Below are positions 33,286 through 43,797 of a DNA stretch of 64,000 nucleotides, piece after piece. Both the position numbers and the translations under genes were made by a program. Source of the DNA: Amblyomma americanum (taxonomy: Eukaryota; Arthropoda; Arachnida; Ixodida; Ixodidae). The first letter of the stretch is position 1. The number at the start of each line of letters is the position of its first letter. Under the pieces are notes generated by a model. The model made no database searches. It was not told the DNA's origin and worked only from the letters and a program-made list of their open reading frames with translations. The DNA is taken from positions 91,396,757 through 91,460,756 of the forward strand of contig NC_135498.1 in NCBI RefSeq assembly GCF_052857255.1, given 5' to 3'.

Positions 33286-36200
33286 ATATTGGTTTCCAAC
33301 GGCGATGATGGGAACATGGTAACTCCAGTCCTTCTGGGCTGCTGCGTCACCTGTGTGTGCCTCGTGGTTCTTCGTAGCCTTGTGCTGCTTGTGCTTTCTT
33401 GTCAAGATCGCTTCTCTTCAGTTGGTGAAACTGCTTTGTGTTTCGCGCTGCTATGAGCAAGAGCAAGAAACGCTGCGCAGTCCCAGGCTGCTCGAGCATC
33501 GCAGGCGCTCCTGGAGTGTCCTTCCACCAATTCCCTGCTCAGAATGAGCGGAAAAGAATGTGGACGCAAGCTCTGGGGGTTCCGGAGCAATCGAATCGGC
33601 CGGTGTGCTCGGCGCATTTCACCCGAGACGCCTTCGAAGGGTCACCACAAGCTCGTGCATCCGCTGGCTACAAGAAGCGACGGCTACGATGCGACGCCGT
33701 GCCGACGGTGGCAGGCGCCCAAGGAAGAACATCGGTAGAAGTAAGTACCGTTACTTCATTACCTACGCATTGGCCGAACAATGAAAGTTCGTTGCGGTGC
33801 CCACGTTATAGTTCAAGTGCCTAAGTTAATACATCAATGAGGTTATGATGCTTTTACCGCTGTTCTTTCTCAAGGAGCCAGCGTCACGAGCACGGTGCAA
33901 GAATTCTTACACCGTGGTAATGGCCCAGCAGCCGCTCGCTGTGCTCTCGCCTGTCGGCCGACGGGGATCAGCCTGTTGGGCTTATGTGCGCACGTTGACG
34001 GCTCGAGCGGGGCTGAATGAATGAATGAATGAGAGCGAGTGAAAAGAAGGCGGGAGGTCGGTGAGAGTCGGACGAAGTTTTCTTCAGCGGGAGAGCAGCC
34101 TGCTCCGCGCCCTGCCACATTATCTGTTAGCAAAAAAAAAGAAAAACGAAGGGAATTAGAACAGGTAAACGGAACATCACTGCGGCGCGCGTTCCCATTT
34201 TTCTCGCCGCCCCGTCTGTTGACAAGACAAAGCAAATGAAACGCGCTTTCAAGCTCTCCCTTTTTCATTCCTACGACTTAACCGCGCACCCGAAACGGCC
34301 GAAAATAAAACAAAAAAAGACGAAATAAATTTCATCAGTGCGCGAAGCATTGTCTGGAATGTGAACCTTTTGATTTCTTGTTGTGGCTGCAAAGTATGAA
34401 CACTGTCATAAGAGCGTAAACCTGTCAGTAGTCCACTAAACCGATATAGAGCGATAAAAAAGTGATTCATTTCTCGTAGGAGTCTTTCTTCATATGTTCA
34501 CAGTGGTTGCAACAGGTAGTGTGGCAGGGTGTGACCTCTGCATGTTGGCAGAGGGTGCCACTGATCTCAAGCTGTGCTTTGCTGATAACAGGTTATGAAA
34601 GCTGCTGGTGAAATGATGATATACAGGTAATATGAGTTGAAGGAGTTCATCACTGCATATTTCAGGGGCACCTAACCAAACCTGAAGAAGCTGAACCTAC
34701 TGATGTTTCTGCACCATGGATACCATCTGCTTCAAGCTTAAACGTGAGGTTTTAAACTTTTATGTGTATAGTCTGGTATGAAAAAGCAATTGTGCTATAA
34801 AATTTACTTCTTACCTAGATGCCTACAGACCAGACTTCATTTCTCCTTGGAATTGGCGCAAATGTGGAAATTGGTGTTCCTTCACCTGTTCAAATTGGCT
34901 TATCAGGCCCTACTTTGAACATTGTAGAGAAAGTATGTGAAAACATTTGCTGAGTGACCAGATTGTATGTTGATGCCTGAGTGTTTCATTTTCACCCAAA
35001 CATTTCTTTGCAGCTATCAAGTCCCAGAATTGACCACGGCTACTGCAGGCTGGTCACTGCTTCCACACAGACCCATATCACTGCTATGGATAAAAAGAAG
35101 TCTATAGGTAACTTTCTGTTTGCAAGAATGACTTCAGTGCCATTTATAGGAGTTTAATTCTGGTTGAGAAGTCGGATATTTAGCACTAGAGCGATGCAGT
35201 GTGTGTGCGCAGCTTATTTGGTCGTTGTTTATCAGGGCCTTGACAAGTTGCTTGGATTTGCATTACTGAATTAAGTGCCATCATGCCTAGTGTTATTGCA
35301 AATGCCTCTTTTCTCTCAGGTGTACAGGCCAGCTTCCAGATCAAAGCCATGGAAGATGAATGTATGCAGACAGAGTCTGTGTTGCTCCCTGAAGCAAGCA
35401 CCACAAAATGCCAAGCAGATGGCACATCTGAAGATTCCTTGAACACATCATTGGAGTTTGTTGCAGAAGGTTCCATCATAAGGTGCTCAACATCACTGAA
35501 TCATCAACATGCATTGTCACTCTCAGCAGTTGAGCCATCCCCTGTGAAGTTCCCTTGTGATGACACCTATGAGCCGTCACGTGACAAGTCCATTTTGTGA
35601 GTGTTTTTTTAATTTCACTTTAGCCTGAACCCTTCATTCCTGCAGTGATTATCTCTGAAGAGTATTCAGTTTTTTTTGTAATAGTAATTGTGACTGTTCC
35701 TGGGGATTTATTACACCAGAAATTATTTATATTTTTACAGAGGTTCTGAGACTCAGTGCATCAGCACACTCTCAGAGAAAATTCATCATATTTGAGGAAA
35801 ACTTGTTGGAATTGTTTAAAGTGTGCAGACAGTGCCAGGCACCTTGCAAAGTATCCACAAAAGTCACTGGCTCTGCACTGCAAGTCACAGCAGTAGGTAT
35901 AGAGCAGCATAGATTGACATGGATGAGCCAGCCTATGTTTAACAAAAAGGCAGCTGGAAATGCACTGCTGTCTGCTGGCATCTGTTTTTCTGGAGCCAGC
36001 CCAGAAAAGGTGCTGTGGCTACTTCAAAAAGCGGGCATCTGTGTGCCTCAAGCCGCTTGTATTATATGTATCAAGCATTCATCTCGCAGCCAGCTATCAG
36101 ACACACATCTAACAAGTGCTACTGCATCTGAAAGTTGCTCTTTAATGCCTGATACTTCTGCGCATAATGTATGGGGCATGCACATTTTTCTTGACCTATA

Positions 36201-37262
36201 TTTTTCCTGTCAGCAGCATTCAGTGCAGAACATGTTGCATTGATGTAGCATAATCAAATCAAATCAGAATTAATTTGACTTCATTTAGTAAACAAGCTTT
36301 TCCTGTTCTGGAAACAGTAGATTGTGAAAAGGTTGAAAGTGACAACAATGCATTCCATAGTTCGACATGGTATCCAAGAGGCCGCATGTGAAGCATTTCT
36401 TTGTGCATTGCTCTCAAGCTCATGCTACACGCTTTCATTTACCAGATGTGGGAAGATGAACAGCAAAATGTGCTGAAGGCACTAGATGGTCCGCTTCACT
36501 TGGCTGGTGATGGGCAATGTGACTCGCCGGGTTTCTCGGCCAAATACTTGACCTACAGCTTCATGGACACAGCTTCCAGCAAAGTCATTCATTTGTCCAA
36601 GTGCAGCTGGGAGAGGTGGGTGTCATGTTTCTGTCTGGCCTCTTTGAATGTGCCAGCCAGCTGCCAGTTTTGTACTGGTTGTATAATTCTGGGATGCATT
36701 GCATCACATTTTCGGAGTAGGGAAGTATTAACAAGCAATGGAGAAATACAGGCTTGTGAAAGGCATGAAAGAGCTGAGATTCCAGGGTGTGGCTGTTGCA
36801 TCACTAACAACTGACCCAAGTGCATGAACCATGTGTTGACCAAAAGTTTGATACGTGGCATGTTGCTAAGAGTAAGTGATCAATGTAATGCATTGACAGC
36901 ATTTTGTGCCTCTGAGAATTGCAAACCTTCCTATGAAAAATCGTTAATATCTAAATATGTCAAAATGTGCACCTTTTTCTGGCAACATGAACAGGGACCA
37001 CAAGCATGCCAGCTGTCTCTCTGCTTATCTTGTATTGCATTTAGGTGTGGCCACAATCACTTGTTACAGCAGCTAATACCTCTGTCATGCAGGCACTTTT
37101 AAAGGGGCTGCGAAACACTGCTTGAACGGATGTCGGTTACACTTCAGATGGATTCTTTATGTCACACAGATGCTGAATCAAAAAGAATGACAAGAACCGA
37201 TGCATAGGAACAGGAGATATTCAATGAAGAAATTAAAAAAAAACAGCCGTGGCTTAGCTTCG

Positions 37263-37691
37263 TTAAGCCTGGTGATTGCGAAGCAGGGCCAGCCTTGGTG
37301 AGAGATTTCTCCTGTCTTTTCTTCGAACGCTCTTGTCTCTGCTGGGGTGTTTCTTCTGCACGCTGTTTTCTTCGCTTTTCGTTTTCCTTCTCTCGAAACG
37401 CACGTTCCTTCTCGAGCGCTGCTGCCGCTGTTCCGGGGTTTCTTGGACACGCCTCTGCCGTTTAGTCGCGTTCCAGCATTCTGAGCTAGTAGAAGGAGAC
37501 TCACTGTCGGGCAAACTCATAATTTCTTCCTTTGCTTCAGCTGTTTCCACAGAGGAGGTTGCACGTTGTCGCCGAGCTGCATACTGGGTACGCTGCTTAG
37601 AAAGTCGTTCTTCTCGTTCTTCTTCCGTCTCCATAGCTCGCTGATGCTTCCTCTTTGCATTCTGCCGAGCTGCCTTGTTCGTTGGCACCAT
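37263..37691 (-). CDS. Small basic protein with STPR-like repeats inside the TTAA element
   Basis: 142 codons, ATG 37691. The sequence is dominated by Arg/Lys/Glu heptads such as METEEEREERLSKQRTQYAA and TPEQRQQRSRRNVRFERRK. These resemble the 'one score and three peptide' (STPR) repeats of some arthropod DNA-binding proteins and of some transposon-encoded proteins. A coiled or DNA-contacting helical structure is likely. No catalytic motif is present. It sits just inside the left terminus of the element, reading outward. Whether it is expressed is unknown. Confidence 0.45.
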   Translation of the reverse strand: MVPTNKAARQNAKRKHQRAMETEEEREERLSKQRTQYAARRQRATSSVETAEAKEEIMSLPDSESPSTSSECWNATKRQRRVQETPEQRQQRSRRNVRFERRKTKSEENSVQKKHPSRDKSVRRKDRRNLSPRLALLRNHQA

Positions 37692-37744
37692 CGTAACATC
37701 TGGCTGTATGGCTGCCTTGGCGAGAGGAGCGGAACTGTTTTATA

Positions 37745-37998
37745 CAGCTGGTGTGACGTCACTCTGACCGTAGTGCCCCTGGTGAGAGGAGCGGGAGTTA
37801 GGCCGCCGTTGGTGGCTACCGCCTCGCCTCGCGACGGCGTGAGATGGGGCCCCGTTTTTACACAGCTGGTGTGACGTCACACCGACCGTAGCGCCCCTGG
37901 TGAGAGGAGCAGGAGTTAGGCCGCCGTTGGTGGCTACCGCCTCGCCTCGCGACGGCGTGAGATGGGGCCCCGTTTTTACACAGCTGGTGTGGCGTCAC
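37745..37998 (+). repeat. 118-bp tandem repeat, two units plus a partial third
   Basis: CAGCTGGTGTGACGTCAC starts at 37745 and 37863, and CAGCTGGTGTGGCGTCAC at 37981, a constant 118-bp period. Units 1 and 2 differ at only a few bases. Each contains a TGACGTCA CRE-type octamer (mutated in the third). Confidence 0.85.
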
Positions 37999-40900
37999 TC
38001 TAGGTCACGTGGTGTGACATCACGCAGCGAGGTCACGCTAAAGGTCAATGGCGCCTACCACCGCCTCGCCATGGAACGGGCTGAAGTGCGACCTAAAGTA
38101 GTATTGCTTCGCACTTAAACAAGCAAACAAAATGCTGCCCTCAACTCGATTTTAGCGCAGCTTCCCATTCCCATTTCACTCTCCCAATGACGACACTTAG
38201 TGCAACCAATCAAAACAGCCTATCTGAGCACATGGTGGAGGTTTGTACTCCTTGGTTGCCTGTTCTCTGTAACTCGTTCTTGCCAAGGCTGGCAGCGCCG
38301 TTTGCACGGTTACAACCATGTGAACGCCCAGCGATGCTTCGTCACGCCGATGGCGCTGAAAAGAACACTGATAAGTGACGTTCCCTGGCTTTAGGATCCG
38401 AACGCGATCTGAACTGGATCCGAACTCGAGCGCGAGATACTGCGACGGTGTGACAGCCTGCGCAAGATATCAGACACATTTAGCATAGTGTGTACCGCTA
38501 CTGCTTACCGCCTAATTGCCCCTCGCTCCTAGCGCGCTGGTTGGTCACGGCAAGCAAGGAGCGTGCGCTGTTGACAGGAACGTGGCACCATCTGGCGCCG
38601 TCGCCCGGTGATCCTCCACAAGCTGGCGATATCCACTGCTAAATGTGAAACGAACGGCTTTTTTCTTTGCATCCTTCCTTGGGACCGAAACGAACGTTGT
38701 GGAATGGCTCGATCAGATCGATTCCGCAAAGGCGTTCTCAGATACATAGAGAGTAGCTATAAGTGTGTGCTATGTCGTAGGATGTTTACAGAGAAACGCA
38801 AAGTCCGATGCAAAAGTAGCCAGAGCCTCTGGTGGTGTATTTTTGTTTTACTTGCTTTACTACGCTTTTATCTAAGGGAAACAAGTTGGTTTTGTGGATG
38901 TAATATAAAACACAAAAACTTCATGAAACGTATCTCTAGATATTAACCCAATTTGAAGTATATTCACTGTTTGTCCAATCATAAAGCTCCCACTAAGTGA
39001 TGTCATATCCACTGCTAAAAACCGCCACACTATGGTGACACTGTCAGCGCCATGAATTTGTTTTTGCGAGCTAATTAAAATATTAAAAACCGGAGTATGC
39101 GCTGTACGACTGATGCTATTAGCATCAATATAACTCATTCTATGCAACCAAGAGGCAAAACAGTGCACTGATTATGTGTTTCGGGGCCCCTTTAAAGGCT
39201 ATTGAGTGGAGAACCTTCGAGATTCTCAATAGCTATTAAACCTGAAGGAGTTTTTGTGCTGTTACAGAGCTAACTCAAGTTCGAGAGATTGCATCATCAC
39301 ACACCGCGTTTTGTGCCACCACCATTGCTGCCAATGAACCAACAAATTTAACCTGGAAGGTTGAAAATAAAACGCTTATTTGGTACAGTTACATAGCTCT
39401 TGAAATGAAGTCTATTGTCTCGGACAAGTTGTAGTAGCATTCATGCACCTTTGAGGAAACTGGTGTTCGTTGTTTTCTTACCGCTGCCAACAATGATACT
39501 ATGCTGCTGCACTTTGTCATCTGACATCTCTTTTTATTCTGCCACCGAAGTTTTATATTTTGAACTTCACTATGATAGTGCTTTAATTTTATTGCCAAGC
39601 GTTGTGCTGTGAGCCCTGTGTCGAGAGTGCGCACAACCACTGCTTGAAGGCCCTCAAAATCTCAGTAGAGTTCCTTGCCGTTCGGTTGAGTTGATAGGTT
39701 ATTCAAGCGATGGCCATCGGAGCTGCCCGGGTCACAACACTCAGTTGGCCTTTGAGTGTTTAAACAGTAGGTTTGAGAGCCTACAAAATGACCGTGTGAT
39801 GGGTAAAAAACAGTTCAATACTATGTTCAAAATGTATCATCATATTGTAATTTATATAGGCATAAACTGCACTGGGATGGCACATTTTCACTCCAATAAA
39901 TGTATTTGCACTTGTCACCTATTTGCTGCTCTCCAGGCAGTCATACTATAGGTGAACGCATGCTTTTTCAACAGTAGATACTTTTGTGTTGGTGCAGTTG
40001 CAACTTGAAATATGTAGCACAGACAAGGACAGAAAGAATGCTTTGTCTGTGTGCTTTCTTTCAGTCCTTGTCCCTTCCTACTGCGTATTTCATGTTGTGC
40101 ATGCTTTGTCAGTAAGCGATACATTTGTGAAGCACATATTTGTGTGTGAAAAAAATAATAAACTGAGCCGTAACCAGCATCTCAATTGCAGCGATAAAGA
40201 AAAGGCTGGTTGCAGCGAGCAAGAAGACAGGCTGCGGTGACTGTCACTGGGTCCAACCAGTGGTCAACCACCTATATCGGTGCGTGGCTGTGAGCGCAGG
40301 TGATGGAAAACTGCTGGTGGCCATATGGAAAAGTAAGCTTGCAATGTCATTCCATTACGATAAGGCAATTTTAAGAGCCTGGAAGTTTTCATTTGTGAAC
40401 CACAGTCAGTAATATTTCTGCACTTGCTGATTAAAGAGATTAGCAGTAAAACCCTCATGAGCCATGCTGGTTTGGCATGCTAATTAGATGTGCAAACTGA
40501 AAAAATGATCCTGAAGTTGAAAAGGGAGTGTTCTGCTATAGTCAGATTGTCTTCTATGATTAAGCTTGACTTGTCCCCCAGCCTATATCTGATTTTTATT
40601 TGTAGAAGTCTGCTCAAATCAGGTTTGTCGAAATTGGGTAGCATGTGTTGCAGGAGATAACTCCCTTCACACCTATGCCACTTGTGACCTTATTTCAAGG
40701 TGACTTGTGAAAGCTAGCTGTTTTCTCTAATATATTTTTGATGACAACTGCCATCTGACCTAGTGCATTGGTCTCATTATGAAGTAAAAATGTTGCTAGC
40801 ACTAAATTGCATCACTGTGTTTGTGAATCTGTTTTTTCTAGGCATGCTGAACCATGTTGCCAACGTACAGTCTGTGCATGGTGACCCATACCCAAGGTCC

Positions 40901-41629
40901 CTACATGACAGCACACCGAATGGAAAATGGCTCTCACCAGGTACAGTCATGTTTTGCGCCTGCAGTTGCATCCACTCAAAACTGAAAATTTTCAGGCACA
41001 CCAGCTTATGCTCGACTTGTTGCCCTTGCATCCGAAAGGCTGCTTCTGAAAGACATTGAGAAACTTTCGGCATCTATACAGACATACAACCTCGACTCTT
41101 TCCACGGCGTGTTGATCAAGTTTGCCCCAAAGTCTGTGTCATTTTCAACTGACATTGTGCGGGCAAGGTACATCCTTCACAAGTGGCTGCTTTGAATATT
41201 TGTATTGAAGAATAAGCCTAACTGTGCTTTTGTACGTTTCCCCTTACATATTTTGTTATAAGATTATGACTCAGCTAGCCATCCTCCATCACATTGAAAA
41301 CACTGGCCGTGCTCAAGCAGTCACCAAGGATGGCAAGCAAAAATGGAAAAGGAAGCAACTGAGGGCCAGAAAAGGAGAAGTTGTGTGCCCAGTCAAGACT
41401 GCAACAACCTATGGTGTGTAAATCAAGTTTAGATAAACATTACGTAACACTGTTTTCTTTTTCAGGGTATGTTCCAGCACTCGTGCAAGAGGTCGACCGT
41501 TGCATCTCCTGGCCTTCTTTCAGACAGGCACGGAATGAGAGCAGCAGGAGCAGCAGCCAGAACCCTTCAATGAGTGAACTTTGCACGCCACGGCACACAA
41601 AGCAGGAGCTCATTCCTGCACGCCAGTAA

Positions 41630-41982
41630 CGCTTCGCAATGGGCGCAGCTATTTCTGGACTGGATCCTGCTCCCTCAACAAGCAGGGCGTGCTCAAGTAG
41701 CTTTTGAGAACTGATTTCTGTTGTCATGGCAGCACTGTTTTAAATCCACGCTTACAACATTGGCCCTCGCAACTTCAGCACTGCTGCTGTTCCTGGGCAG
41801 CGTTGGCTATCCCTCTGACCCAAATGTAAGCCCTGCACGTAAAAGGCTGGTTTGGCTGCACCAAATGCTGCGCTCTTCGCCTACTGAGGAATTGCAGCAT
41901 TTTAGTGCAAAAGCACTCATACGCTCACAAACACCGGCCAAGAATCCTGTCCAGTTTGGTTTCTGCCAATGCCATGGCTAAT
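41630..41982. other. 3' flank of the THAP gene
   Basis: No gene or repeat recognised before the terminal repeat at 41983. Confidence 0.3.
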
Positions 41983-42514
41983 ACCCCTGTCACACGAACA
42001 CTGTAAAGGTACTTTGAACAAATGGACGCGCCAAAGGACACCTAGCTCAAAGGAGCTTCGAAACAAGGCAGCTCGAGTTCGTCCTTTGATGCTTCAAGGG
42101 AGTACTCTCTCCTAGTGAATTAACACCATAAATAAATTGGGAAAACGTTCAATTTTCATTTTATAAATTCACTTCATAAGATTACTGGTGTTTTAAAATA
42201 CAAGATCATTTGTTTTGTGGCAGTCTCACGACGCCATACTCTCGTTCCAGATATACGCGCGTCACGGTAGACAAGGTCAATATGCCGCCATGTCGGCCGT
42301 GTTTTCTCGCGTCGTCACGTGGATCGTCACTCATTTTGATGGAGACCGCCGAACAAGGCACACCAGAAAAACGTGACCACAAAAACAACGATCGCAGGGG
42401 TATAGTGCCTAGAATATACGTGCTAGTGTGCCGAGGGCGCGCGCTCGCGTGGCCGCTGCAGTGATGCCTTCCTACGGCCACCGCGTGGTGGCGCTGCCAG
42501 TCGCTAAGGCCAAG

Positions 42515-43797
42515 CTAGAGGGGAGCGGATTAGGCTTCAACCTATCTTTTTTCAAGCAAGGGGAATTGATTAAACAGACATTAGCGGGACTAATATACGC
42601 GGACGATATAGTGAATGGCTGACAACAACAAGGAAGACCTGCAGAAGTTGTTAGACATATGCAGTACAGAGGGAGATAGATTAGGCTTCAAGTATAGTAA
42701 GGAAAAATCTGCAGTCATATTTAATGAAGTGGGCGGTGAGCATAGAATACAGGAGTTCGTGCTAAAAGTAGTGAATGAGTACAAGTATCTTGGGGTGTGG
42801 ATAAATAACAGTGTTGAGTATCTGACAGAGCATGAAAAATATGTAATGAATAAAGCTAGTAGGAATGCAGCTGTCATGAAAAATAGGGCACTGTGGAATT
42901 ACAATAGGTATGAGGTGGTAAGAGGGATCTGGAAAGGGGTGATGGTCCCTAGCCTGACCTTCGGGAATGCGGTCCTGTGTATGAGGCCAGATGTTCAAGC
43001 AAGGCTGGAAATTAGGCAATGGGGAGTAGGGAGGTTAGCTTTGAGAGCACATGGCAATACACCAAATCAGGGGGCACAGGGTGATATGGGATGGGCGTCT
43101 TTCGAGAGCAGAGAGGCTAGCAGTAAGATAGCATTTGAGGGACGATTGAGAAAGGTGGAGGAAACGCGGTGGGCTAGGAAAGTTTTCAGATACCTGTATA
43201 TAAAGAATGTTGACACGAAATGGAGAAAGCGAACTAGAAAATCGACAAGCAAATATCTGGACAGCAGTAAGGGGGCAAATCAGCAATTATCGGTGAAGAA
43301 AAAGGTTAAAGAAATAGAGAGAGCTTTGTGGAAAACAGGGATGCTGACGAAATCGGCACTGGAAACATACCGGACCTTTAAACAGGAAATTGTCAAAGAA
43401 AATATCTATGATAATTGTAGGGGAAGTTCTTTGTTGTTTGAGGCCAGGACTGGAGTTTTGCGGACTAAGACTTATAGAGTCAGGTACCAGGAGATAGACA
43501 CTTTGTGCATTGCGTGCGGAGAGGAGGAGGAAACGGCTGAACACTTGATACTCTCCTGAAAAGGGCTTCACTCTACAGTGGAAGGCAGCGGGGCTGACTT
43601 ACCCAAGGCATTGGGGTTTAGGGATAGTGAAGGGAAAGCGGATTTTAAGAGGTTAGAAGTAACCAAGCGAAGGTTATCTGATTGGTGGCTAAAATTAAGA
43701 CAGGAGTAAAATCTCACAAGACATGGCTAGGTGGCTTGAGCCACCGCCCGATCTAAAGGGTTCAGCCATATCCATCCATCCATCCATCCATCCATCC
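42515..43797 (+). mobile_element. LINE copy 1, 5'-truncated, with (CATC)n tail
   Basis: Starts abruptly inside the reverse transcriptase gene at CCAAGCTAGAGGGGAGC, which corresponds to about 45048 of copy 2. It ends in CATC repeats at 43764-43797. 5' truncation is usual for target-primed reverse transcription. Confidence 0.88.
42615..43559 (+). pseudogene. LINE reverse transcriptase C-terminus (copy 1)
   Basis: The catalytic YADDIV block (about 42590-42612) is followed by a 2-nt deletion relative to copy 2 (GTGAATGG against GTGATAATGG), so the rest is in a shifted frame starting MADNNKEDLQKLLDICST. The thumb and C-terminal region (NEYKYLGVWIN, MVPSLTFGNAVLCM) run on, ending in the zinc-knuckle-like CIACGEEEETAEHLILSC. 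The last C is replaced by a TGA stop at 43557-43559. The LINE clade was not determined; it is non-LTR with a CCHC-like C-terminal knuckle. Confidence 0.85.

Larger units (their letters stand above)
37099..39195. mobile_element. TTAA-flanked element of 2.1 kb in an intron of the THAP gene
   Basis: TTAA at 37099-37102 and 39192-39195. Ends AGGGGCTGCGAAACAC and, reverse complement, AGGGGCCCCGAAACAC differ at two positions. It contains a small basic-protein frame on minus and a 118-bp tandem repeat. No DDE transposase was recognised. Ends start like those of the 880-bp element at 7646, suggesting the same mobilising system. Confidence 0.8.
33453..41629 (+). pseudogene. THAP-domain transposase-like gene (Kolobok-like family suspected), many exons, frame defects
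   Basis: Exons: 33453-33740, 34666-34743, 34819-34932, 35014-35107, 35320-35596, 35741-~36050, 36446-36615, ~36733-36871, 40192-40332, 40842-40940, 40996-41167, ~41267-41413, 41466-41629. Exon 1 is a complete THAP zinc finger: C8 and C13 in CAVPGCSSIAG, the WTQALGVP tryptophan, CSAHF and the terminal AVPT. Later exons carry a long conserved family pattern: KFIIFEENLLELFKVCRQC, AAGNALLSAGICFSGASPEK, LAGDGQCDSPGFSAKY, WVQPVVNHLYRC, LDSFHGVLIKFAPKSVSFST, TGRAQAVTKDGKQKWKR. I associate the DSPG-x-SAKY block with THAP-bearing transposase-like proteins; Kolobok is a guess. Phases agree at most junctions but fail at about 35741, 36828 and 41267, so this copy seems decayed. Confidence 0.7.

Noticed and set aside
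37755..38118. Plus-strand frames containing a repeated RGAGVRPPLVATASPRDGVR peptide
   Set aside because: Frames span a 118-bp tandem repeat inside a TTAA element; no family resemblance.
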